From Scytonema sp. UIC 10036 (GTDB taxonomy: Bacteria > Cyanobacteriota > Cyanobacteriia > Cyanobacteriales > Nostocaceae), in NCBI RefSeq assembly GCF_009725235.1, contig NZ_WJFC01000065.1, positions 1 to 61,851 of the forward strand: a DNA stretch of 61,851 nt, read 5' to 3'. The notes under the pieces are model-generated. The model was not told where the DNA came from, did not search any database, and saw only the letters and a program-made list of their open reading frames with translations. Below are positions 43,680 through 52,158 of the stretch, piece by piece. Made by a program: the position numbers and the translations under genes. Every line of letters begins with the position of its first letter. Position 1 is the first letter of the stretch.

Positions 43680-43907
43680 GTGGCTTTAACCAACCAAAGA
43701 GTCGATGTTCCAGTTATTGTTGATGAGTCCAAATGCCTGGAGAAATGTACGGCTTGTATTGAGGTTTGTCCCCTAGATGTTTTGGCAAAAAACCCAGAAA
43801 CGGGCAAAGCGTATATGAAATACGACGAGTGTTGGTTCTGTTTACCCTGTCAGAAGGAATGCCCAACAAACGCAATTACAGTTCAAATTCCTTTTTTATT
43901 GCGGTGA
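43680..43907 (+). CDS. 2x[4Fe-4S] ferredoxin, AprB-like
   Basis: A 75-residue ferredoxin. CLEKCTACIEVCP and CWFCLPCQKECP supply eight cysteines for two [4Fe-4S] clusters. The long CxxxC spacing in the first set and DVPVIVDESKC at the start resemble the beta subunit of adenylylsulfate reductase. A GTG start at 43680 follows GGAG by ten bases. It is followed after nine bases by the HEAT protein gene. A partnership with the flavoprotein at 33604 is inferred from family knowledge, although the genes are 8 kb apart. Confidence 0.85.
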   Translation: MALTNQRVDVPVIVDESKCLEKCTACIEVCPLDVLAKNPETGKAYMKYDECWFCLPCQKECPTNAITVQIPFLLR

Positions 43908-43916
43908 GATTTTCAA

Positions 43917-44864
43917 ATGACTGTGGATTCAGAATCTGAATTAAATCAATGGTTGGAAATGTTGCGATCGCCCAACGAAAGCGATCGCCTTGTTGCAGTT
44001 AAAGCCCTGCAACATTTAGGAGACGAAGATGCAACTGATGCTCTTATTGCTGTATTAAAAGACAAAAGCGTTACTGTACAAAAAATTGCCGTAACAGCTT
44101 TATGGGAGCTAGGCAATCCCGTTGCCGTTCCCGCTTTACTGGAATGTCTGGCTTCACCGGAAGAAGACATTCGTAGCGAAGCATTGTCAGCCATGGGTGA
44201 GCTAGTATCCTCCGAACATTTGCAATTGTTGCTCAGCGCTTTACAGCAACAGGACATTAACTTACAACTGAATGTGCTGATTCTCTTACGGAAGATTCAT
44301 GATGCTCAGTCATTTCCTGCGGTACTCAGTTTTTTTGAATCAGAGCATCCCCAACTGCGAGAAACTGCTGTCACAACTCTCCGCTATCTCAATCAAGTCA
44401 AGCAATGTCCACAAGCTTTACTTCTGTTAAATGACTCAAAAGATAATGTACGCCGTGAAGCTGCTCTGACTTTAGGGCATTTAGCTGATGAAGGTGTTGT
44501 GGACTTACTCAGTCAATCGCTAACTTCTGACACAGATTGGCAAGTGCGTCGCAATGCGGCTAAGTCTCTCGCAATTCACGCTCATCCTAAAGCAATTCCA
44601 TTTGTCGAAAAAGCTTTGAAGGATGAACACTGGCAAGTTCGGAAATTTGCCATACAAGTGTTGCACAAATTACCAGATACCAAATTATTACCTGCACTGA
44701 TTGCAGCATTGACCGATAAATATTCAGATGTTAGAAAAGAGGCAGCGATCGCTCTCGGTTATCTGAGCGATCCTAACGCCCTCTACGCCCTCAAGCAAGC
44801 ACTAGACGATCCCGACAGAGAAGTGAGTATACAAGCTCAACGAGCAATTCAAAAGATTAATTGA
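43917..44864 (+). CDS. HEAT-repeat protein
   Basis: A 315-residue solenoid of about nine HEAT/PBS-lyase-like repeats: LVAVKALQHLGDEDATDALIAVLKD, VQKIAVTALWELGNPVAVPALLECLAS, VRREAALTLGHLADEGVVDLL, VRKEAAIALGYLSDPNALYALKQAL and others. Such proteins serve as scaffolds or chaperones; related repeats occur in phycobilin lyases. No lyase or catalytic residues are visible. Placed 9 bases after the ferredoxin, it probably helps assemble or bind that redox partner (inference). Confidence 0.85.
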   Translation: MTVDSESELNQWLEMLRSPNESDRLVAVKALQHLGDEDATDALIAVLKDKSVTVQKIAVTALWELGNPVAVPALLECLASPEEDIRSEALSAMGELVSSEHLQLLLSALQQQDINLQLNVLILLRKIHDAQSFPAVLSFFESEHPQLRETAVTTLRYLNQVKQCPQALLLLNDSKDNVRREAALTLGHLADEGVVDLLSQSLTSDTDWQVRRNAAKSLAIHAHPKAIPFVEKALKDEHWQVRKFAIQVLHKLPDTKLLPALIAALTDKYSDVRKEAAIALGYLSDPNALYALKQALDDPDREVSIQAQRAIQKIN

Positions 44865-44873
44865 GGCGGACAT

Positions 44874-44911
44874 AGCGATAAGCTGGGTAAAGCTTGCGCT
44901 TCGCGAACGCT
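44874..44911. repeat. Palindromic repeat (38 bp), copy 2
   Basis: AGCGATAAGCTGGGTAAAGC then TTGCGCTTCGCGAACGCT. It differs from the in-gene copy at 36237-36273 at a few positions and lies ten bases after the HEAT gene. Confidence 0.7.
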
Positions 44912-45206
44912 GAAGGAATAACTTTTGATTATTTTTTTTATAAAGAAAAATATTTGATTGAATTGACTGAAAACCTCTAAAGTAAAAATTAACTGAAAAA
45001 AGAAATTTGAACAACAGTAGAACTGACCAATTCAAGTCGAGGCAACAAGCAAAAGTCCAGTAATAGAAAGAGATTTCTATGGATTTTACTAGTGCCGAAC
45101 TTGAAGTGATTTTTTTGGCATTGCTATCAATAATTTCATGCAAATAAAAATCGCAATCAGAAAACTGTAGTCTTTCTGTGCATACATCAAAAAAGGGGGA
45201 TGAATT
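44912..45206. other. Intergenic, AT-rich leader of the TauE gene
   Basis: No gene or repeat is seen apart from AAAAGGGGGA ahead of the TauE start. Confidence 0.5.
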
Positions 45207-46043
45207 GTGAACATCCTAGAATTTTCGCTGCTAATTTGTATTGGCTCATTCATAGCTGGCTTTTTAGGAGCACTGACTGGCTTAGGGGGTGGAGTCGTTA
45301 TTGTTCCTTTATTAACTTCGGTATTTGGAATTGATATCCGATACGCTATTGGTGCTTCACTCGTGTCTGTCATCGCAACTTCTTGCGCTGCAGCATCTAC
45401 ATATATTAAGAAAGGCTACACTAATCTGCGGTTAGGAATGTTTTTAGAAGTAGCAACAATAACCGGAGCACTCATTGGAGCAATGATAGCTTCTTTAATT
45501 TCTGTCAAAGCGCTCACAATCGTGCTTGCTATTGTTCTACTTTATTCAGCTTACCTGTCAGGACAACCCAGATCCGAACACACTGACAATAAGTCACCCG
45601 ATCCCCTAGCAATTAATCTCAAGCTCAATAGTACCTATCCAACTCCTGTTGGACTCATGTCTTACCAAGTTTATTCTGTATCAATTGGGTTTTGTGTAAT
45701 GGTAATTGCTGGAGTAATTTCTGGCTTACTTGGCATTGGTTCGGGAGCATTCAAAGTTTTGGCAATGGATCGAGCTATGGGTATCCCGTTTAAAGTTTCC
45801 ACAAGCACTAGTAATTTTATGATTGGTGTGACAGCAGCCGCATCGGCGGGTGTATACCTAGCGTGGGGTTATATCGAGCCGGGAGTGACGATGCCAGTAA
45901 TGTTGGGTGTCTTACCTGGTGCTTTGTTAGGAGCCAAAGTTTTAGTTGGGGCTAATACTCAAACTCTCAGAATAGTCTTTAGTCTAATGTTAGCAGTCAT
46001 GGCATTGAAAATGGTTTACAACAGTCTAGCAGGAGGATTATAA
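45207..46043 (+). CDS. TauE/SafE-family sulfite/sulfonate exporter
   Basis: A 278-residue membrane protein with about eight spans. FIAGFLGALTGLGGGVVIVPLLTSVFGIDIRYAIGASLVSVIATS is the TauE/SafE signature half, repeated as VIAGVISGLLGIGSGAFKVLAMD and FKVSTSTSNFMIGVTAAAS. It starts with GTG after AAAAGGGGGA. The family moves sulfite, sulfoacetate or similar anions, which suits an organosulfur island. A DUF1634 partner gene starts one base after its stop. Confidence 0.88.
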   Translation: MNILEFSLLICIGSFIAGFLGALTGLGGGVVIVPLLTSVFGIDIRYAIGASLVSVIATSCAAASTYIKKGYTNLRLGMFLEVATITGALIGAMIASLISVKALTIVLAIVLLYSAYLSGQPRSEHTDNKSPDPLAINLKLNSTYPTPVGLMSYQVYSVSIGFCVMVIAGVISGLLGIGSGAFKVLAMDRAMGIPFKVSTSTSNFMIGVTAAASAGVYLAWGYIEPGVTMPVMLGVLPGALLGAKVLVGANTQTLRIVFSLMLAVMALKMVYNSLAGGL

Positions 46044-46044
46044 G

Positions 46045-46503
46045 ATGCATCTATCCAATTTTCATCAGATTCACAGTGAAGATAATGATGAACGCAATAT
46101 CTCTGAATCCGCATTTCAAACTGACTGTACGAAAACATCTAGCGAACAGCAATTTGAACAGTTTCTTGGCAATTTCTTAAAGTTTGGCATTTTCATTGCT
46201 TGCTTTACAGTCTTATTGGGTGGAATTCTCTACTTAATTCGCTCTGGGACAGAACCAGTTAACTATCAGTTTTTTTTAGGACAACCATCAGTTTTAGATG
46301 CCCCCAACCTTGTCCTTAAAGGCATTTTGTCAGGGAACCATAATAGTATTATTGTATTTGGGCTTTTACAATTAATAGCTATTCCTGTGATTCGCGTAGC
46401 ACTTTCAGTTTGTGCTTTTGTACAGCAAAGAGACTCGATCTACACAGTAATGACATTGCTTGCACTCTCAGGGCTTATTTATAGCTTTATAGCAGCATAT
46501 TAA
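46045..46503 (+). CDS. DUF1634 membrane protein, TauE/SafE partner
   Basis: A 152-residue protein with three membrane segments (FGIFIACFTVLLGGILYLI, IIVFGLLQLIAIPVIRVALSV, VMTLLALSGLIYSFIAAY) after a polar N-terminus. DUF1634 proteins usually pair with TauE/SafE carriers. Its GGAGG ribosome site lies in the end of the TauE gene, showing an operon. Confidence 0.85.
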   Translation: MHLSNFHQIHSEDNDERNISESAFQTDCTKTSSEQQFEQFLGNFLKFGIFIACFTVLLGGILYLIRSGTEPVNYQFFLGQPSVLDAPNLVLKGILSGNHNSIIVFGLLQLIAIPVIRVALSVCAFVQQRDSIYTVMTLLALSGLIYSFIAAY

Positions 46504-46748
46504 TTCTGTAGAACTTTCATAACTGAAAATTATTGGTTTCAAAAAAAAATCTGTTTGCTTCTAAAAGCTAGAAAACCTAAAGTAAAACTAAGCTTTCAAA
46601 TAGATTGAAACCAAGACAGCATAATTGATTTCTTCACGTGCAGACGACAACAAATTCTCCTATTAACACAATTCAGCTTTAAATGTCAATGAGCCAGTCT
46701 GCCTTCAAGTTTGCCAATAAACCTCATATTTCTCAAAAGGGAAAAATC

Positions 46749-47363
46749 ATGAAACTTTTCAAAATTGTACTTGCAGTAGCAGTTTTGTTCGTGAATTTAC
46801 TTGTCGCACAGCCTTCTTGGGCAGATCCTAGCTACAAGGAAAATCCCGATTACATTGAAGTGACAAAAACCATCAAAGAGTTGAGGAACAATGCTGAAGG
46901 TAATATTCCCGCAAATGTGCAACGCCAAATTGATGAATTAGAGTTTCAAAAAGCAGCGATAGAGTCAGGGACAGCTTGGGGACAATGCCGCAATGAGACT
47001 GGTGCTAACCTAGCAATCTACGGTACTGGTAGCGAAGAGTCTGAGGAATCTGGCAGTGCCAATCAACTTTACTTCTTAGGAAATGGGCAAACGACACCAG
47101 ATCAATGGGATTGTCAAGGTATTTACCTGCCTAGTGATGTCAAAGTTGCTTCCTTAGATAAAAGTAGTGCTGTTGCTATCAAAATTATGGATGGTACACA
47201 ACTTTTAGTCAAGAAAAACCCAGATACATCTGAATTGGAATTAAATCTTCCCAATCCTAAAGTTGTAAAACCAGGTGATAAGGACTGGTTTATTCCAAAT
47301 GTATCGCAAGCTTTTGTTGAGACTCGCATTCCTAATACATTTACTGGTGGGGATAATGGCTAA
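46749..47363 (+). CDS. Secreted protein, unknown function
   Basis: About 204 residues. MKLFKIVLAVAVLFVNLLVAQPSWA is a signal peptide cut after SWA. The mature part (YIEVTKTIKELRNNAEGNIP, then GQCRNETGANLAIYGTGSEE, QLYFLGNGQTTPDQWDCQGIYLPSDV) has two cysteines that could form a disulfide. The shorter start is preferred over the frame from 46683, because the signal peptide and a GGG-containing leader lie directly before it. I do not recognise the family. TerC and SPFH genes follow in the same direction. Confidence 0.7.
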   Translation: MKLFKIVLAVAVLFVNLLVAQPSWADPSYKENPDYIEVTKTIKELRNNAEGNIPANVQRQIDELEFQKAAIESGTAWGQCRNETGANLAIYGTGSEESEESGSANQLYFLGNGQTTPDQWDCQGIYLPSDVKVASLDKSSAVAIKIMDGTQLLVKKNPDTSELELNLPNPKVVKPGDKDWFIPNVSQAFVETRIPNTFTGGDNG

Positions 47364-47546
47364 TTCTGACATTGTGACAAAAGCGATCCCAGAGAGATTG
47401 AATTAATTTTCTCAGGGACTAGTAGAGGACTAGAATTGATGACATCTGCGATTGAAAATATGTGAACTTCCAATTCTAGCCTCTCTTTCTCTCAAAAAAC
47501 TATTCAGTAATCAAGCTCTAAGTATAGCGATCGTTGGAGAAATAAA

Positions 47547-48308
47547 ATGTTAGAACAGTTAACCGGACACCTCAGTGTAGACTTATCAATCAAGACAATT
47601 GGAATTTTACTAGTACTAGTTGCATTAGAAACTGTTCTCTCTGCTGATAATGCAGTTGCCTTAGCAGCTATAGCTCAAGATATTGAAGAACCAGAACTTC
47701 AACAGAGAGCTTTAAATTGGGGATTAATCATTGCCTTGATTTTGCGAATTTCTTTACTGTTTACAGCTACATGGGTTATTCAGTTTTGGCAGTTTGAATT
47801 AGGTGGTGCGCTCTATCTTTTGTGGTTATCTCTAAAGCATTTTTGGAACTATTTTGTTCCCAATGCAACTGTAGAAGAACACATCGATCGCTCTACAAAA
47901 CAGAGAAATTGTGCATTTGGGCAAATTATTCTCTTAATTGCTTTGACAGATCTGGCATTTTCTCTAGATAGTGTCACAGCTGCAGTAGCAGTCTCCAGTC
48001 AGACATGGTTGGTGATGACTGGTTGCATCATTGGTATGATTGCTCTCAGATTTATGGCGGGCTTGTTTGTGCGTTGGCTTTCTGAGTATGCTTATTTGCT
48101 AGATGCTGCTTATTTAACAGTATTTGGCGTAGGAATTAGATTAATGTTTAAAGCATTAATTCCAGACCATGTACCGCCTCAATGGATAATGCTCACACTG
48201 ATTGTAGTTCTATTTACCTGGGGATTTTCTAAGCGTGTGACACCAGAAGTTGAGTCTGTATTCAGTGTTGACAACTTAGAAAAAAAAAGGAGAAAAATTT
48301 TGTTTTAG
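47547..48308 (+). CDS. TerC-family integral membrane protein
   Basis: A 253-residue protein with about seven spans. VALETVLSADNAVALAAIAQDI and LTDLAFSLDSVTAAVAVS carry the paired acidic residues (SADN, SLDS) conserved in TerC/Alx. Members export manganese or help metalate exported enzymes. GGAGAAATAAAATG gives a clear start. It is followed by an SPFH protein gene 32 bases on. Confidence 0.87.
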   Translation: MLEQLTGHLSVDLSIKTIGILLVLVALETVLSADNAVALAAIAQDIEEPELQQRALNWGLIIALILRISLLFTATWVIQFWQFELGGALYLLWLSLKHFWNYFVPNATVEEHIDRSTKQRNCAFGQIILLIALTDLAFSLDSVTAAVAVSSQTWLVMTGCIIGMIALRFMAGLFVRWLSEYAYLLDAAYLTVFGVGIRLMFKALIPDHVPPQWIMLTLIVVLFTWGFSKRVTPEVESVFSVDNLEKKRRKILF

Positions 48309-48340
48309 TTCCAAGAATTGAAGTGATGAGGAGAGAAATC

Positions 48341-49312
48341 ATGACAGAGAATTCTAATCAAACTGCTGTTTTAGAAATTGAAGAGACGATAAGCGGTAAA
48401 GATAATTTGAAGGAAGTCAATTCTACTTCTCCACCCAATAAAGACATTCAAGCTCTTGTTAGAATTGTTTTTTTCCTATGCGCTTTAACTATCATTTGTA
48501 GCTTTTTTGTAATTGTCAATCCAGGGCAGCGAGGAGTCCTGATGAGGTTTGGAGAGGTACAACCGGAAATTCTTAGTGAAGGAATTCATTCGGTACTCCC
48601 AATTGTTAATACTGTAGAGAAGCTAAGCGTGAGAGTGCAGAATCAGGAAATTTCTACAGAGGCTTTATCTAAAGATTTGCAAAATGTTCACACAGATGTC
48701 GCTTTGAATTGGCACATAGCTCCGGAGAAAGTGAACTTAGTTTTTCAGCAGGTAGGAAATCAACAAGCTATTGTTCATCGCATTATTAATCCGGCTGTCA
48801 AAGAAGTCTTAAAAGCAGTCATGGCAAGGTATACAGCTGAAGAAATTATCACGACACGTACAGAGGTAAAAGCTGAAGTCGATAAAGCTTTAACGTCTCG
48901 ATTAGGAACTTACCATCTAGACATAGATGATATTTCTCTGGTAAATATTCAATTTTCACAACAGTTTAATAAGGCAGTAGAAGCCAAACAAATTGCCGAA
49001 CAAGAAGCCAAACGTGCGGGATTTCTAGCTATGAAAGCAGAAAATCAAGCCACAGCAAAAGTCAATTTAGCTCGAGGAGAAGCTCAAGCCCACCAATTAA
49101 TTGTTAAGTCTCTAACACCAGCAATTTTACAAAGACAAGCGATCGCGAAATGGGATGGTAGAATGCCTTGGATCTCAGCAGGTGGTGGTGACAATACCAG
49201 ACTCTTTCAATTAGAACTTGATGAAATTGTCAAAGCAGCCCAGAAAAATCCCAATCAAGAAAGAGTCGAATCTCGTTCTGAACTGACTTCTGCACTTCTT
49301 CATGAAAAATAA
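48341..49312 (+). CDS. SPFH/prohibitin-family membrane protein
   Basis: About 323 residues. One N-terminal span (IVFFLCALTIICSFFVIVN) is followed by the SPFH domain (PGQRGVLMRFGEVQPEILSEGIHSVLPIVNTVEKLSVRVQNQEI), then a coiled coil (VEAKQIAEQEAKRAGFLAMKAENQA). Such proteins form large rings that organise membranes or proteases. The start at 48341 follows GAGGAGA. Close linkage to TerC and CadD carriers suggests a membrane stress or metal function. Confidence 0.88.
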   Translation: MTENSNQTAVLEIEETISGKDNLKEVNSTSPPNKDIQALVRIVFFLCALTIICSFFVIVNPGQRGVLMRFGEVQPEILSEGIHSVLPIVNTVEKLSVRVQNQEISTEALSKDLQNVHTDVALNWHIAPEKVNLVFQQVGNQQAIVHRIINPAVKEVLKAVMARYTAEEIITTRTEVKAEVDKALTSRLGTYHLDIDDISLVNIQFSQQFNKAVEAKQIAEQEAKRAGFLAMKAENQATAKVNLARGEAQAHQLIVKSLTPAILQRQAIAKWDGRMPWISAGGGDNTRLFQLELDEIVKAAQKNPNQERVESRSELTSALLHEK

Positions 49313-49313
49313 T

Positions 49314-49412
49314 TATACCAATTTGAACAAAGAATGCGACAGATAGTTGGTTGAAATCAAGTCTAGGCATGAGTTTCTCAATCCAAAATCTAAAATCTAA
49401 AATCCAAAATGG
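49314..49412 (+). repeat. 99-bp dispersed repeat, copy 2, supplies a start codon
   Basis: It is the same 99 bases as 7031-7129 with about two differences. It begins one base after the SPFH stop codon and its last bases, AAAATGG, contain the ATG of the next gene. No Shine-Dalgarno sequence lies in it. Confidence 0.9.
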
Positions 49413-50110
49413 ATGACTTCATCAGCGCGATTTCAACTGGCTTTGCTGCCTTCACTGCTACCAATTTAGACGATATTGTCGTTCTGCTACTGTTTTTCTC
49501 ACAAGCCAATGCAACTTTTCGTCATCACCACATAGTTGTAGGACAGTATCTCGGTTTTACAGCACTCGTGCTGGCGAGTTTACCTAGTTTCTTTGGTGGT
49601 AGGTTATTTCCAGAAGCTTGGATTGGACTTTTGGGTACGGTTCCAATTGCTATTGGTATAAATCGCTTGCTCAATCCGCAGAGTCATGAAGACGAAACTC
49701 CACTCCCCACAGAACAGTCTCAAAATTCCTGGTACTCTAGCTTGTTCTCACCCCAAACTTATGGAGTCGCTGCTGTTACCATCGCTAATGGCGGCGATAA
49801 TCTCGGTATCTACGTGCCATTATTTGCTAGCAGTACGTGGGAAGATTTGGGAATTATTTTGACAGTTTTCTTTTCATTAGTTGCGGTTTGGTGCTACGCC
49901 GCTTATCGATTGACTCACCTCCCAACGCTTGCCCTACTTTTCACCCGCTACGGCAGTTATTTTGTTCCTTTTGTCCTAATAGGATTGGGGAGCTTCATTC
50001 TGATTCACAGCCATACTTTAGAAAATCGCGGTTTAACTGTTATTGCGGTAGGACTTATCGGTTTATGTTTGATGGTAGAGGCTAGGGATGCTTTCCGATA
50101 TTCTGCATAA
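49409..50110 (+). CDS. CadD-like cadmium resistance transporter family, copy 1
   Basis: A 233-residue membrane protein with about six spans. STGFAAFTATNLDDIVVLLLFFSQ at the N-terminus is the CadD signature with its acidic pair, and TYGVAAVTIANGGDNLGIYVPLFA is the second conserved block. SLPSFFGGRLFPEAWIGLLGTVPIAIGINRL follows the first. It pairs with a paralogue at 50860. The start codon lies in a dispersed repeat, so expression control may have changed. The ion is not known. Confidence 0.85.
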   Translation: MDDFISAISTGFAAFTATNLDDIVVLLLFFSQANATFRHHHIVVGQYLGFTALVLASLPSFFGGRLFPEAWIGLLGTVPIAIGINRLLNPQSHEDETPLPTEQSQNSWYSSLFSPQTYGVAAVTIANGGDNLGIYVPLFASSTWEDLGIILTVFFSLVAVWCYAAYRLTHLPTLALLFTRYGSYFVPFVLIGLGSFILIHSHTLENRGLTVIAVGLIGLCLMVEARDAFRYSA

Positions 50111-50148
50111 CTCAACACGAACTGTATTGTTAGGAAAAATAAATCATC

Positions 50149-50547
50149 ATGTTTGCGATTATCCGTCTTTCAATGTCTCTGTTAATTAACCCTCGCCCAT
50201 TACTTTCTAAGTTTTACGACGCTTGCATTTCTTGCCTACCTAGTTCATGGGTAAGTTCTAAAGAAAACCTGAATTTTTTAGCTCAAAAGATAAAAGCATT
50301 TGCTTTGTTGTTTTTAGGTGTAAGTGTTATCTCTTCTGGTTCCATCTTGATTAAATTGAGTGAAGTAGAACTCAGCTCCAATGTGACTATATTTAATCGC
50401 TTTTGGATCGCTAGTTTAGTTTTTGGATTGTTGTCTGGATACAAAGCAATACGTCAACGATTTTTCAGCGATCGACCTGTTAAACAGCAGTCGTATACGA
50501 GTCACGATCTATTGCTACTCCTATGTGCTGGAATTTTTTGGGCTTAA
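50149..50547 (+). pseudogene. EamA/DMT-family permease, C-terminus missing
   Basis: About 130 residues with an N-terminal polar part, then FALLFLGVSVISSGSILIKLSEVELSSNVTIFNRFWIASLVFGLLSG and LLLLLCAGIFWA. These are the first three spans of a ten-span drug/metabolite carrier. A stop follows directly where the next span should start, so about 170 residues are gone. Coding-like traces past the stop (LGFTGVLIGLYLAVSNQVV) are in another frame. Confidence 0.7.
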
Positions 50548-50859
50548 GTTTCTCTAACTGCTTGGGTTTTACAGGAGTTCTTATCGGTCTGTACTTAGCT
50601 GTATCTAACCAAGTTGTTAATAATTCTCTTATGAAGCCGAACTTCCCCCTCAAGCACAAAGAGCTAACTCTTTTAACAAAGAATTTTCCATAAATTTTGT
50701 TTATCTTTTTAAAAAGTAATAATAATTGCTTTCGTTGGGGAGACAACCTAATATTGACAAGCAAGCGCTACCCATTAAAGATAAACTCTCTCCTAAACCA
50801 CACTGACTTCTGAAAATAGAGCAAACCACAAGCAACTTTGAATCATTGTAACAACGCTT

Positions 50860-51528
50860 ATGAATTGGCTAATTGCTACATTAATTACAGGGATATCTGT
50901 TGCTTTTGCAACTACCTTTGACGATAACATCTACTTGACGGCTTTCTTTGGAAAAGTCAACCAGATCTTTCGTCCCAAGCACGTTATTCTTGGTGAATTT
51001 GTTGGATTTACTCTATTGGTGATTGCTAGTCTCCCCGGTTTCTTAGGTGGTTTAGTTATTCCAGAAGCTTGGATTGGATTGCTTGGTATCCTCCCAATTA
51101 TAATTGGTATCAGTAATCTGATGAGTCGAGAAAATGAAGCTGTACAAGATGTGTCAGTTGACTTTGGTCATTCAGTTAAATCTAGGCATCGGAAAAAATC
51201 ATTATTAGCAACTTTAAGCGATCCTCAAACTTACCGCGTTTCGGCAGTCACCATTGCCAATGGAGGAAACAATATTGGCATTTACGTGCCGTTGTTTGCG
51301 ACTAGCGATCTTCCCAGTCTGGGCGTGATTGTGTGTGTTTGCTATTTGACTGTTGGATTGTGGTGCTTCCTCTCTTACAACATGACTCGTAATCCTGTGA
51401 TGGCTCCAGTTATAACCCGCTATGGTCGAAAAATCTTTCCGTTTGTGTTAATTTGGCTTGGGTTTTCCATCATGATGAAAAGTGGAACGTTTCAACTTAT
51501 ACCTGGTCTCGCAACGCTTTTCTCATAA
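50860..51528 (+). CDS. CadD-like cadmium resistance transporter family, copy 2
   Basis: A 222-residue paralogue of 49409-50110. TGISVAFATTFDDNIYLTAFFGKVN replaces the TNLDD motif with TTFDD, and VSAVTIANGGNNIGIYVPLFA replaces GGDN with GGNN. These changes at conserved positions may alter the ion carried. The remainder (SLPGFLGGLVIPEAWIGLLGILPIIIGISNLM) is closely similar. About six spans. Confidence 0.85.
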   Translation: MNWLIATLITGISVAFATTFDDNIYLTAFFGKVNQIFRPKHVILGEFVGFTLLVIASLPGFLGGLVIPEAWIGLLGILPIIIGISNLMSRENEAVQDVSVDFGHSVKSRHRKKSLLATLSDPQTYRVSAVTIANGGNNIGIYVPLFATSDLPSLGVIVCVCYLTVGLWCFLSYNMTRNPVMAPVITRYGRKIFPFVLIWLGFSIMMKSGTFQLIPGLATLFS

Positions 51529-51599
51529 GAATTGTGTTTTTGTTCGCTAACATATTTGTATGTGTAGCTGCGGTTACTATGGCTACAAATTCCAGAAAA

Positions 51600-51657
51600 A
51601 ATAAGCACCTTCACCGTGTTGTATGTCCTATCAGTAGGACGGTGCTTAATAGTTTTT
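51600..51657 (+). terminator. Stem-loop with T run
   Basis: GTCCTA-TCAG-TAGGAC is a perfect inner hairpin, and AAGCACC upstream pairs with GGTGCTT around it. TAGTTTTT follows. It lies after the second CadD-like gene, so it probably ends the transcript; a structured leader for the next small gene is possible. Confidence 0.6.
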
Positions 51658-51723
51658 AACTTGACTTACTGTTAGAATATTGTAAAACAAACAGAATGGA
51701 TCTTTATTGGGGCTATCTACTCC

Positions 51724-51906
51724 ATGCATAAATCTAAGAACCGTTTGTTGATTGAGTTTTTACTTGGTATTATTCTCTGTATTCCACCAATTACTTTGTA
51801 TTTATGGCATCTTAGCGAAGTTAAGGTAGCTTTAATCACTTACATTATATCTGTGCTAGTTATACAAGAACTAGTTTTTTCTGTAATAGATGCTAAAGGG
51901 AAGTAG
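51724..51906 (+). CDS. Small two-helix membrane protein, paralogue 2
   Basis: Sixty residues: LIEFLLGIILCIPPITLYLWHL and VKVALITYIISVLVIQELVFSVID. It matches 38577-38756, including CIPP and the VIQEL-FSVID end. The 40 bases before both start codons are also conserved (TTGTAAAACA, ATTGGGG, TATCTACT), which argues for a real duplicated gene with its leader. Confidence 0.7.
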   Translation: MHKSKNRLLIEFLLGIILCIPPITLYLWHLSEVKVALITYIISVLVIQELVFSVIDAKGK

Positions 51907-52081
51907 CCTAGGTATAAAGATATAGAAAATTCCCCAACGCTATTACAGCTTTTTGAACATATAAACACTTGCCATTAATTAAGTATGTTCTGATACTGTC
52001 AGTTATTGTGTCAATAGGGATGAATTTACCTACAATGCTCTCAAACTGCACTTTAACTTGATTTTTGAAGTGAAAAGATGG

Positions 52082-52106
52082 TATCGTATCTATTAAAAAT
52101 ACTGTA
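52082..52106. promoter_or_regulatory. Weak operator-like site ahead of the acyl-CoA-dehydrogenase-like gene
   Basis: TATCGTAT and ATACTGTA flank nine bases. The right arm is the same as in the 33469 site; the spacing is one base short. It ends 52 bases before the start at 52159, almost the same distance as at the LLM gene. Confidence 0.4.
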
Positions 52107-52158
52107 AATTTATAGATTTATAGTACTTTATTAAAATCAAGTTTATATAGCGATCGCT

